From Sorghum bicolor (Eukaryota; Streptophyta; Magnoliopsida; Poales; Poaceae), in NCBI RefSeq assembly GCF_000003195.3, contig NC_012872.2:51255695-51319694 (forward strand): DNA of 64,000 bases, read 5' to 3'. The position numbers were made by a program, and so were the translations under genes. Below are positions 1 to 9,943 of this stretch, one piece after another (the stretch's first letter is position 1; every line of letters starts with the position of its first letter). Under the pieces are notes generated by a model. That model ran no database searches, had not been told where the DNA came from, and saw only the letters and a list, made by a program, of their open reading frames with translations.

Positions 1-299
1 TACTTATTAGTTGATGAAAATAATTAACAAAATTAAGGGGGCATTGATGTAGTACTTATTATATTTATTTTTCCATGACGCATGAGCAAAGTTGCGAATG
101 AAGGTTGAATGAAGGGTCATTTGAACTGTACATTTTATTCATGTTACTATTAATTTCAATACAAATTGATTCACCTTCATAATATGTCTATGTCTTGGTA
201 TTGTGTTACGAGTTTGTGATGCATGATATATAGACTTTGTGTGCATGGAAATGAGCACGCAGTCACGGTCTTATCCACTCTATGCGCCTTTACTAGCAT

Positions 300-800
300 G
301 ACATGTGCGAACAAGTGAGTGGACACCATTCTCGTTCTCAGCCGCTTCATGCGCTCGGACGAACGACATGAGTTAGAACTCGTCACGAGCCGCTACATGC
401 GCTTGCAGTTACGACAGCAATGGCACCATTGCAAACTCGTCCTGTGCATGCGCTCGTATGAACAGGTCGAGTGGGAACATGCTTGTACTAGCGTCATAAG
501 TGGGAGCAAGTGAGTGGACACCGTTCTCGTCCTCATCCGTTGCATGCACTCGTAGGTACGGATGAGGGGGAAACGGATGAGTGGGAACTTGTTTGAGCCC
601 GCTACATGCGCTCACGAACGGCAGGAACGGCACAAGTGGGACCTCGTCTTGTGCATGCGCTCGTTCGAACAGCTCGGATGGGAATGCGCTTGACCCACTT
701 CATACGCTTGTAGAAATTGAACGGCTCGAGTGGGAACTCGTTCTGAGCCGCTGCATGCGTTGTGCCGCGTCTTATGCCACTGCATGCTTTCGTATTAGCG
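300..800. repeat. degenerate minisatellite, ~55-60 bp unit
   Basis: Roughly eight or nine diverged tandem copies of a unit of the form gagtgggaactcgt followed by gagccgctgcatgcgctcgt can be followed through this stretch. Clear unit cores lie near 310, 366, 430, 510, 570, 626, 680 and 728. The recurring 'catgcgct' core makes both strands look open in several frames, so the short ORFs here are repeat artefacts. No gene is supported. Confidence 0.7.
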
Positions 801-903
801 GCGTGAGTGGGATCGCGTCGTTACACAGAGTTTTTAAATAGAGTCAATGGGTTACTTCCTTCTAGTCACTACTCACTAGCTAGTACTACTACAGGTATTG
901 CGA

Positions 904-1700
904 TATGGAGGGAATAGGCAAAGAATCTGGGAAGGAGGAAATTAAGGGAAATGATGCAAAGGTAATAGCTTCTATGGATCTTTTTTTGTTTTCATTGTGA
1001 CTTTTATCATGACTATACTAACAAAGTTCCAAACCAAACAGAAACCACAGAAACAACAGGTATCTAACTGGCGACACTGGCACGACGTACAGATTTATGA
1101 GGAAGAATGCTTGGTCGATGGTGTGTTGCCACCACTCTTGGCTCGGAATGGGTCAACCAAGGGTGAGATTACCAAGGTTAGTGGCGAACCTCAAGACTTT
1201 ATTTTTTTAAAAGAGAATATTATACAAAGGTTATGAGCCATAATATTATGTGGTCAATAACATCATGCAGGATGAGGTAGAGGAGGAAGGGGAAGAGGCT
1301 ACAAGTAGAATAAAAAAAAATATAAAAAAATCAAAAAAAAATTAAGCAATAAGGGTTTCTTTGTATTCAAAGGAAAATGTTGTGGCCGCTGGCACCATCC
1401 GCCTATTGCCCCGCCAAAGTCATCATCACTGCCTCACGGAGGTGTCAAATGTAGTTGTGGAGTGCCAAAATTAGGCATGGTAAATAAGAGTATATGTGTT
1501 GGGCCAAAGATGGTTGCAGACTACACGATTTTGCATGGTGAAATACTCATGTATTTAATTATAAGTGATAGATAAATGGCCATGAATGTAATTTCAAGGG
1601 AGCAATATCATAATTAATTGTAAGTGATACATAAATGGTCATGTCGTTTTTCACATTAATTCACTATTGTTGTATGGCCCCTCCAGCGAGTCACTTTGTA
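904..1700 (+). other. no recognised gene; possible decayed exons
   Basis: A short open stretch begins with a Met at about 905 and is followed by a donor-like 'aaaggtaatag' near 958. Further open stretches occur at about 1056-1180 and 1357-1530, the last with a Cys/His-rich look (CCGRWHHPP, CSCGVP). I do not recognise the product and no continuous reading frame joins the pieces. It may be a decayed transposon or gene fragment. Confidence 0.2.
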
Positions 1701-1976
1701 TTACTCACTTTCCGACACCTTTTCATTCTCTCCCTCCCTATCACTATCCTGATCATTACATGTATTTCCTTTAACTACTTTTTGTCGTTTCATAACTATA
1801 TGGTCATCCTCGTTGCGATCAGTAACTTGCTTCCAGCTTTCCTTCTTATTTTTTGCACCTGGTGGCCTCCCTCTTCTTTTATTCTTCTTTGCTTCAAGCC
1901 TCATTCTATTATGTTCCAAGCTGAGGCATGTTCGTGCATTATGTGTAGCGTACTGCCCACACATAATATGTTCCAA
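1701..1976 (-). pseudogene. C-terminal relic of a FAR1/MULE-type protein
   Basis: The 91-codon minus-strand frame contains the motif CGQYATHNARTC, which resembles the CCHC zinc-knuckle end (C-x2-C-x4-H-x4-C) of FAR1-related and MULE transposase proteins. It is followed by a basic, AT-hook-like stretch (KKNKRRGRPPGAKNKK) and an acidic tail, as in many members of that group. The first cysteine of the knuckle is missing. The transposase core and SWIM region are not found upstream on the minus strand, so this is a decayed tail fragment. A short sequence containing 'tgttccaagctg' is repeated near 1912 and 1969, which suggests local duplication during decay. The family call rests on the short motif only. 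Confidence 0.4.
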
Positions 1977-2060
1977 GCTGGTGGCCTCCCTCTTCTCATT
2001 TTATATTGTCTATATGTTGCATATTCTTCTAAATATTGGTTTTGTTCAGATCTATTTTTT

Positions 2061-2579
2061 TAAAAAAACATATTTCTTGAGTCTCTAAAAAATATTGCAA
2101 TTTTACACTTTTTTACGATTTCGAGAATGACAAAAAAAAGTTGAATACTGAAATTACCCAAACATGTCTCTATTGATCTTCCGTTTGTATCATTTAAATT
2201 CATTTTTCATTTCCTTTTCTAAATTAAAATATGCTATATTTGTTGCGTTAACTACCCACGCCATTGTCCCGCGCGATTAGGCGATGTTAATGTTTACCCC
2301 TAACCATATTAACTGCTTTAGCTTTAAGATTCACAAAAAAAATTAGACAAGGAGTACCGGAGCAGTTCTCTTGTTAATGTACACAATATTCCTTTCTTTC
2401 GGCGGTACAGAGCAGGCATACCGAAATGATCACTCCCAGAATGAGTAACAGTACAGCTTTGTACAGGTTAGCAAGAACATGCATGTTTTGGCATAGTACA
2501 GCCTCAAAGGGCCGCCATGGTTCACACTTTCCTCGTCAGGAAAGGAAACGCTAGCTGCATTGCAATGCATACCTATGGT
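2061..2579. other. intergenic / DUF538 3' UTR region
   Basis: AT-rich sequence from about 2060 to 2400 shows no coding signal. The last 150-200 bases next to 2580 are probably the 3' UTR of the DUF538 gene read on the minus strand. The exact poly(A) site cannot be fixed from sequence. Confidence 0.4.
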
Positions 2580-4470
2580 CTAGAACTTGTCTACGACAAG
2601 GCCATCGCTGACAACCTCGTAGGCGTCCCGATTCCTGGTCTTGTTCATGCCGGCAGCAAAGTGCACCTTGGTGGCCTCGGCCCTGACCTCCGTCACCTTG
2701 GTCCAGATCAGGATCTTGGTCTTGAGGCCCTCGATGTGGGTCATCTTCCCCTTCTCCAGGTACCCCGACACGTTGGTGGCGAACCGCAGGACCGACGAGT
2801 CCTTGTACCCCACCTCACATGGCGACGCCATGTACACCGTTAGAAACTTGGTGTCTTCGTTCAACTCGTAGTTGGTCGCGTCCTGCGGGAACAGCCCTAC
2901 TGGGAGGTCATACTCCTTGAGGAATTCAGGCAGTGGTTTCTGCATCTTCCCTGAAACCAATTAAGCAGTGCTTTATTTACTCATCATACAAACAGTGGGC
3001 AAAGGAAGCAAGCGAAAACCTTGTTTTTTTCCCTCACATTACATCCAACCATAGGTTTGTTTACTGATTACTGAAAGCAGGAAGATCATATCTGATTGTT
3101 ATCTCCTGTAACAGAAAAAGAATCTGCAAATCTAACCATCGCAACATACATTACCTTTGATTTTGTTGACCATCCATTTAGCTCCATCTCCAATGCTGCT
3201 AGAGACTGACTGAAAGTGGGAAAAGGTGAATAGTCAACACAAAGAAGTTTCTGTTTGTTGAAAGAATGTCTTGCAACGCTGTCATATAGCAATATAAATA
3301 GATATACAAATACAGAGTAGAGCAAAGGAAAAACATTGAGGAATTGCTCAAACTACGTAATAATATAAAATGCTTACATAATGTAGCTAGCACAAGGCAT
3401 GAAAAGTGGTTTTTTTTGGTAAAAAAAAGAATCTAAGATGAGATTTACTAAGTAAAATGATCTCAATCCCCAATCTGCAAGGCCATGAACCATTGTAATC
3501 CACATGTTCAGGAGGTTCTGGTGGTACCACTGAAGCACGCACAACGCCAGTCCTAAACTGGCTGAAAATAGGAATAACTTCAGTTCTGTCTCAATTGTGT
3601 CAAGTGGTCATCTTAGAAATCTCCCTTTAGTCGGGCAGCAGCATTCACACGTGATCTCAAGTCCCCGTTCTTCTGTTTGGCTGGGGTAAATATTAGTACA
3701 ACTAAGAGCAGCTGAATTCTCGCCTTGTTTCCTCCTTCAACCTAACCTTCATGAATTGATAACCCTCATTTCGTTTTGGTGCATTATGACCACTGCGTAA
3801 TTAATTTGGTGGTTCCACTTAGAGAAATACAGTTTCTGAAAGGTATTTTTTTTTTCCTCTGAGTGAATTGATAGCTAAGGAATCCTGAAAATCATGCATG
3901 ATCCAGTACTTAATAAACATATAATATATTGAATGTACCCAACGCATGTATTGTCGGATGTGCTACAGGTTTATTGAATGTACTTCGTGATCCCGCACGC
4001 TACACAATTGGGAATCGAAATTCCAGGAAGCATGCCAGGCTATATTGCCGAAAAGGCCATCTCAGGATCTGAACGTAGCCATCTGTGGCAGAGGCCCACA
4101 AAATGCAATGTACATACAACGAAACAAGAACCGGAATGGCCGGCATCACCGCATAATAATTGGTATATATCTCTCTCAAATCAAAAGTCATCGTGATGCA
4201 GGATGCATATATATAAACAGTGATGAAGAGAAAAGGGTGAGTGATGAAGAGAAAAGGGTGAGTGATGAAGAGAAAATGCGAGCAAGGAAGACAGCCGATA
4301 GTCGATCTATCAATCCACTGGAACAAAATGCAACGGAAATCAATGAAAACGGAGGAACTAGTGTAAAATCTTTTGGAGGGGGTGGTTTTCCTTACGTTCA
4401 TGTCCTCGAGCTCCTTGTTGGCCTTCTGGTTGAACCAGTAGCCGCCCACCTTCCCCATGATCTGATCCAT
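2580..4470 (-). CDS. DUF538 family protein (three coding exons)
   Basis: Coding exons on the minus strand are 4470-4396, 3209-3155 and 2950-2580, joined by GT-AG introns of 1186 and 204 bases. The phases agree (75, 55 and 371 nt) and give a 166-residue protein. It opens MDQIMGKVGGYWFNQKANKE, continues through a SSSIGDGAKWMVNKIKGKMQ block across exons 2 and 3, and carries the DUF538 core: LPEFLKEYDLPVGLFP, then EVGYKDSSVLRFA, then IEGLKTKILIWTKVTEV, ending VVDKF. Order and length match the Arabidopsis At5g01610-type members (about 170 residues). DUF538 proteins form a beta-rich fold of uncertain biochemical role, linked in the literature to stress responses; no enzymatic function is claimed here. 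There is no signal peptide, unlike many DUF538 proteins, so a cytosolic location is likely. The gene is intact, with no frameshift. It is divergent from SEC61-beta, whose transcript probably starts near 5.05-5.1 kb. Confidence 0.9.
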
Positions 4471-5050
4471 CTCTCGTCCACGGCCGCCCTCCTTGATCTA
4501 TCTATCAATCAGTTGTTGCCTCCTCGTCTTCCCAAGGATCGAATCAGGGTCGAGGATCGACCTGCAACAGCAGCAACCTTTCCTCGTTGTTGTTTTTCTG
4601 GTTGGAAAATTGGAGCCCACTCGCACGAGCGACGGAGTGGGCAAGCAAAGGAGAGGGAGGGAATGAAAGCCGGCCGCGCCGGCAACCTCCCTCGTTCCCG
4701 TCGCAGGACAGGTGGAGATTGGCGAGCGACTCAATTCCATTCTATTTTTAGGACGGACGGGAATCGGGTGACCTGGATACAGATGGGCCCCACCATTACC
4801 CCCTCTCGGCAAATTGGACCGCCGCCGCGTCCGTCCGGGACTTGTTGTTCAGCCTCGCTCGGAGCCTGTTGGGCTACCGGCCGGCCCACCTCGTCGTTAA
4901 AGAAGGAAAAAAAAAAAAACTGCCGACCCGACCCGCTAGTCGCATCGCGGCGGGATCGTCCAATCAGAAGGCGCGTTGCACGTCATCCGCCTCGGAGCGG
5001 GTACCGGTTCCGGGGAAGACGCGACCCGGAAAGCGGCCGTATATGAACAA
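4471..5050. promoter_or_regulatory. divergent promoter region between DUF538 and SEC61-beta
   Basis: Less than about 600 bases separate the DUF538 start codon (minus) from the probable SEC61-beta transcription start (plus). The interval is GC-rich towards its right end. A TATA-like 'gtatatgaa' at about 5039-5047 would suit plus-strand initiation near 5070-5080, just before a CTCG tetranucleotide run at 5091-5110. Long open frames across this region on both strands are compositional and are not genes. Confidence 0.5.
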
Positions 5051-5069
5051 GGCGGGTCAGACGCGGAGG

Positions 5070-6433
5070 ACGCACTTGGGATCTCGCATTCTCGCTCGCT
5101 CGCTCGCTCGGCCATCATCGGACTTCTGTACAAGCACGAGAGGGGAGAAACAGCGGATTCATCACCGTCAGGTACGCGCGCATACCTCCACCATCCACCA
5201 CCCTTCCCCCTTCCTCTTGTTCTAGTGCCGGTGGTTCCGAGCTTTGATTTGGTTATTAGATCACCGCCGCGTATTGTTCTTCTGTGGATTGCCTGCCTGC
5301 ATGTCTCGCCTCTTCGAATTCCCCCGTGTTTAGGGTACCTGATTCTTCCGGAGTTGGCCCCTAGGTATGGTTGCCTCGTTTGAATTCTCGGCTGCTGATT
5401 CATGCTTGTGCCGCCCCCCCTGTAATTGTGCCATAATCCCAGAGCGTAGATCGCATACGTTAAGGACTGGTAATGGATCGTGGCTAAAGATGGGGATGAA
5501 TCGGGTGGGTCGATCTATCCTGTGGATGAGCTCTGCGGCAGCACCGATCCATCCCAAGGATGAGCTAGCGGTGTGGCACGACATGCCCAGATCGAAGCCA
5601 TCAGCCGGCCTCAGTCAAATGTTGTATGCATGAAGAAATTTGTCCACATATTTGTCTTTATTACAGATAGATACGATTCTTGTTGGCTTCTTGCATTACC
5701 TTGAGCAATTGTAGTGTTAGTGACGGCAAGCTCCCTCTCCTGCCTGTGCTGATATGGAGTGACTGGGGTGAGGCACTGGGCCAAGGGAGCATCGGGAGTA
5801 GCAGAGATTTAACCTGATGGTGATCTTTGGTTGCACGCTGAATGGTGCTAAATTGATGGGAAATTCAATGGTCCTGGTGGACCTTGTTGATGGCTTTGGT
5901 CTTGGTTTTTATGTAATTGTTATTATCATCCCTGTGCAATGCTCCTTGCCATGAAACTGTATTTGCCTTCACTTATTCTGTTCATGTTACAAGCTGAATA
6001 ATCTGATAGTGAAGCTTGTGCATTTGTCTGGTCATTGCTTATCTAATTCTTATGTGATGTGAAGCTTGTGCATGTATACCACTGTAATATGTCATGATCT
6101 CTTCTAGTGTATAAGGTTAGTACGTGGTCTGCCAAAGTAGGAGCTGGATTATGCACAATTTAGAAATTGAATTCAAGCTTACTATTCCAGTCATAATTTC
6201 TGTTAACACCAGTAAAGTAAAATCAGAGTTCAATTATTTGTGCTTAGTTGGTCTTTGTAAGCATAAGAAAGCAAAATGATTGCTTTTCTATTTCGTCAAT
6301 GAATTCTTAGCTAGATTTCCAAAATGTGAAACAAATATGTGATACCCGATATTGACAGCCAACTGCATGTTGTGGTGTTCTCACAGTTTTAGTTTTTCTA
6401 GTTTTGTATCTGAACCCTTTTACTCTCACGCAG
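5070..6433 (+). other. SEC61-beta 5' UTR exon and 5' UTR intron
   Basis: The non-coding leader exon probably runs from about 5070 to 5171 and ends 'gtcag' before a GTACGC donor at 5172. The acceptor 'ctcacgcag' ends at 6433, only 16 bases before the ATG, giving a 5' UTR intron of 1262 bases. The leader contains a CTCG repeat. The interval has no other coding content. Leader introns of this kind often raise expression of plant housekeeping genes, but that is general knowledge and was not read from this sequence. Confidence 0.65.
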
Positions 6434-6449
6434 AGAGTGTTAGAACAAG

Positions 6450-6695
6450 ATGGTGGCCAATGGTGATGCACCTGCTAGAGGGAGTGCCGCGGCAGCTGCA
6501 AGCCTGCGCAGGCGTAGGACCACAAGCGGTGCTGCTGGTGGTGGAGGCGGTGCCAGCTCAATGCTCCAGTTCTACACTGATGAGGCTGCGGGCCGCAAAA
6601 TGTCACCAAACACTGTTCTGATCATGAGCATTGGGTTCATCGCTGTCGTCGCTATGCTCCATGTTTTCGGGAAGCTCTACCGCACCTCCAACTAG
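6450..6695 (+). CDS. SEC61B: protein transport protein SEC61 subunit beta
   Basis: This 81-residue, single-exon coding region encodes the small tail-anchored beta subunit of the ER SEC61 translocon, which threads nascent secretory and membrane proteins through the ER membrane. The layout is typical: a low-complexity Ala/Gly N-terminus with a basic SLRRRRTTS block (residues 18-26), a Gly-rich linker (29-34), the conserved [18 protein letters not shown] motif (36-53), then one hydrophobic transmembrane segment (about 54-74) and a short KLYRTSN tail. Length and order match plant SEC61-beta. The ATG follows the acceptor of the leader intron by 16 bases and is the only sensible start. The frame is intact. 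The gene symbol is by family; plants carry several paralogues. Confidence 0.95.
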   Translation: MVANGDAPARGSAAAAASLRRRRTTSGAAGGGGGASSMLQFYTDEAAGRKMSPNTVLIMSIGFIAVVAMLHVFGKLYRTSN

Positions 6696-6733
6696 GTTGG
6701 CATTACCAATATCCAACAAAGCAGAGGCCACCA

Positions 6734-6823
6734 AGAGAGGAACCTTATAGAGCGATTTAAATGGATAGCAAGTGACAATCAGAGAGGAACCTTGTAGAGC
6801 GATTTAAATGGATAGCAAGTGAC
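6734..6823 (+). repeat. 43-bp direct duplication in the SEC61-beta 3' UTR
   Basis: Two nearly identical 43-base copies (6734-6776 and 6781-6823) are separated by four bases. Each starts agagaggaacctt and ends gatagcaagtgac, and they differ at one base. They lie within 130 bases of the stop codon, so they are probably part of the mature 3' UTR. Confidence 0.85.
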
Positions 6824-7883
6824 TATTAGATTCTGAACTGTTATAGAAGTTTATTTATACAACTTGCAATGCTGAGGGCTATGATAATCCCTGCGAGTCT
6901 GGTTTAGTCATTGTTTGATATTTTTGAAATGTGCTTGCATATGCTACTTTGTGTTTCTGTTTACCTGATCTTGCCATTCAATCCTTGTTGCTTACCTTTG
7001 GCAATCTGCCTAATGGGCCATGCCGCCTTGGACCTGTTTTAGTTTCTAACGGTACATAAGGATGTGTTACGAGCTCTGAGCTGTGGCACTAACGACTAAT
7101 TGTGCCTTGATTGATTGCTAAGTAGTGAAGGACCTGGTGTGCTTAAGTGTGCCTTGATTTTGACTTGGTAAGTAGTGAAGGACCTGGTGCATGGAAAGAT
7201 GCAGGGCTTGATTGTGTTGCAGTGTTCCTTCAAATATGCTGTGCCTGTATGTTATGTCGATGATCTCTATGGCCTTCTCAAGATTAGATTTATGCGAGTT
7301 AAGAAGCTGATACTGTTTGGTTTCCCTTCTAAATTTTAGCTAGCTAAAACTATTTTAGCTATTCTAGGTGACTAGTGAAACTAAACTATTTTAGCTTCTT
7401 TTTAGTTAGTGTATTTGGAAGTTTAGCTACTAAACTGACTAAGCTAAGCCCCGCCAATACAGCTGGTGAGCACAAGGAAGACACCGGTGGATAAAAAAAC
7501 TCTGGTACAAGCAGGCCGATGCAAATCATTTCTGTACTCGTCACTGCATGATTTCCAAGCATGTTTTTCCAGAACCTAGCTGTAGCAATCCTACACATTC
7601 TCACCCTGTGGGCTCCATCAAATTGTCAAGCATTTGACAATGGAGGTTTTATATCTAATTAGTATGCATACCAACACCGGAAAACAATGGCTAAGCATTA
7701 ATAACAACACAAACAGTGCTAGGATCTCACATGAACAGCAATAACCCATCCATTACAATCAAGTGTGTGGAGGTAGGAACGGCAGATTCCAACTCATCAC
7801 ATCCATTAGATCAAACTTGCTAATATCAAGCCTGTGTATCGGATTCATTGACGCCTGCTATGCTTTTCAAAAAAATGGATCTA
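6824..7883. other. intergenic, MITE remnants, no gene
   Basis: The rest of the SEC61-beta 3' end lies to about 6.95 kb. Further on, a short duplicated phrase (agtagtgaaggacctggtg near 7122 and 7171) and a one-ended MITE-like stretch (7313-7450, with repeated 'ttttagct' and 'ctaaac') can be seen. No coding region is supported. Confidence 0.4.
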
Positions 7884-8127
7884 GGCCTTGTTTAGTTTCA
7901 AAATTTTTGGGGAAATCGATACTGTAGTATTTTCGTTTGTATTTGACAAATATTATCCAATCATAGATTAAATAGGCTCAAAAGAATCGTCTCGTCAATT
8001 CCAACCAAACTGTGCAATTAGTTTTTATTTTCGTCTATATTTAATACTCCATGCATGCGTCTAAAGATTCGATGTGACGGGGAATCTGAAAAATTTTGCA
8101 AAAATTTTTTAGGAACTAAACGCGGCC
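7884..8127. mobile_element. Tourist-like MITE with CTA target duplication
   Basis: The 244-bp element starts ggccttgtttagttt and ends aactaaacgcggcc, giving imperfect terminal inverted repeats. It is flanked on both sides by the trinucleotide CTA. The terminal sequence and 3-bp duplication fit the PIF/Harbinger-type Tourist MITEs common in grasses. The same family recurs at 12952, 21620 and 40472. Confidence 0.8.
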
Positions 8128-9940
8128 CTAATGGAACACAACAGTGTAGTGTATTTGCAACACACAGGATAGCCACATCTCAAGTGTAAACTGCATTCAC
8201 GAAATATTCTACCAAAACCCCTTTCAAGTTTCAACTGTAGCTATGCATGTTTGGTCAAACAGTCAAGTATTTTAGAAAAGTGGAGACATAAACTAATTAT
8301 TCCCTTCGGTCGGTGAAATTTTTTGTCAGTGGGAGGTAGCAGTTCGGTAAACTAAACATTTGCTGGTCAGAAACGACATATTTTTTTTGGCACTGGAAGT
8401 AGTAATAACATGCACATCAACACCGGAAAAACACTTGTTCATCATTAACAATAAGCCCCATCCAAAAGCGGCAAACATTCAGGCCTATATATAGGAAGTA
8501 GGAACAGCATGCAAAAGGATATCGAACCAATGCCATGATCGTAGTAAGCATCAGAACTTGCTGAAACAGAACAAGCTCACCTCACCTTGGATTCATTCAT
8601 GTTGTCAGGAAATAAATCAAGCGAGGCATAAACCCAGCAAGCTTATAAGAAAACATCATGGACAATTTACACAGCCAATGCTATAAATATGATGCAGCCC
8701 CAGATGATGATCATGAAGCAACAACCAAGTAACAAGAAAGCTGCACTTGCGAACAGAAACAGTACTGACTTAATTAAACCACACCTCAAGTAAAGAGCAA
8801 TGATTCCATTTGGATCCAGATATCACCTGCCATGAAGTAGGCATCAGCATGTAATCCTGTGGCCACGTATGAGTATGCCCACCAATTTTAAATATATGAA
8901 GTTTAGATCAAACTAATTAGTTTGTTTTTAACTAACTAGTTTGTCTTAAACATCATATGTTTAAAGTACTTTGTACTGCTAACCATATCATATCAAGAAA
9001 ACCTTTTTTGTTCGGTGAAGACTTTCTTTGTGCATATATATGGCACTGCATAATTCTTCAAGAAGTTTGCCTAAAAGCCCCATTAACTACAGCATTCTAC
9101 AGTATATTCTCAAATTTATTTAATTTTCCCCATTTTATCTAACATCAGCCTAGTTAAAGCACTAGAAAATAGAGGCACTAACCAATTAACATGTAAAACT
9201 ATAAAAACTAATTGATATGCATATGAACACCTGCAAAACTTGCTCATCATCAACATATCTATGCAGAAGTGCTGAGAACTTCCAAAACTTGCTCATCAGC
9301 AACCATATACTACTACCATCGGTACAAATAAATATGCATTAAACCACGAATAACAGAACAAGATGACCTCTTGGGTTGATTGCCACTGGCTCACTGCCAA
9401 GAGATGGATCAGGGCGGCATAAAACCAGCAAGCTTGCATGAATCATGAGTCATGATGCCAATGCTAAATAAGATTCAGGTAAGGAGGCAATGACCAAGTA
9501 GCACTCCCAAATCAACGCTACTGCAATTGCAGAGACATACTGAATTTCCGACTTGTTAAATCACATAACAAAAGCATTTCATCCATTTCGATCCAAAATA
9601 TCACTCGATCACTTGCGCACATCGACACATGGTTTCATTCATCACTGCATACTGGTTCTTAGTGACCACTACTTGCAACTGATAGTTACCATATCAAGCT
9701 AGCATTTGCATCTGCATTGCATACTATGCCACTACTACTGCCTACTGATCCCTTGCTACATCATACTGATACCGAGGATGATCATACCAACTAACGTGAC
9801 AGAGGAAATTAAACGCAGCAGGGAAAAAACGAACGAACGTAAGCAGAGCCATGTTCAGATCACGACCGCTAGTGAGAGTGAGACAGAACGGCGGCGGGGC
9901 GCACCATACCAACCGCCGCGACGGCCGGCTTGGCTCTCGT
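8128..9940. repeat. diverged repeated segments, no gene
   Basis: The same phrases recur in the same order at roughly 0.8-kb spacing. 'caacaccggaaaa' is found near 7672 and 8419, with a related 'gaacacctgcaaaactt' near 9226. Phrases containing 'gaacttgct', 'ggcataaa' and 'cagcaagctt' are found near 8550-8645 and again near 9285-9435. This suggests two or three old copies of one segment. No open frame accompanies them. They could be decayed 3' regions of lost tandem gene copies, or an unnamed repeat. Confidence 0.45.
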
Positions 9941-9943
9941 CGA

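Noticed and set aside
4045..5046. 333-codon plus-strand open frame
   Set aside because: It runs across DUF538 exon 1 (antisense), the divergent promoter and the poly-A tract near 4910. It has no domain and is compositional.
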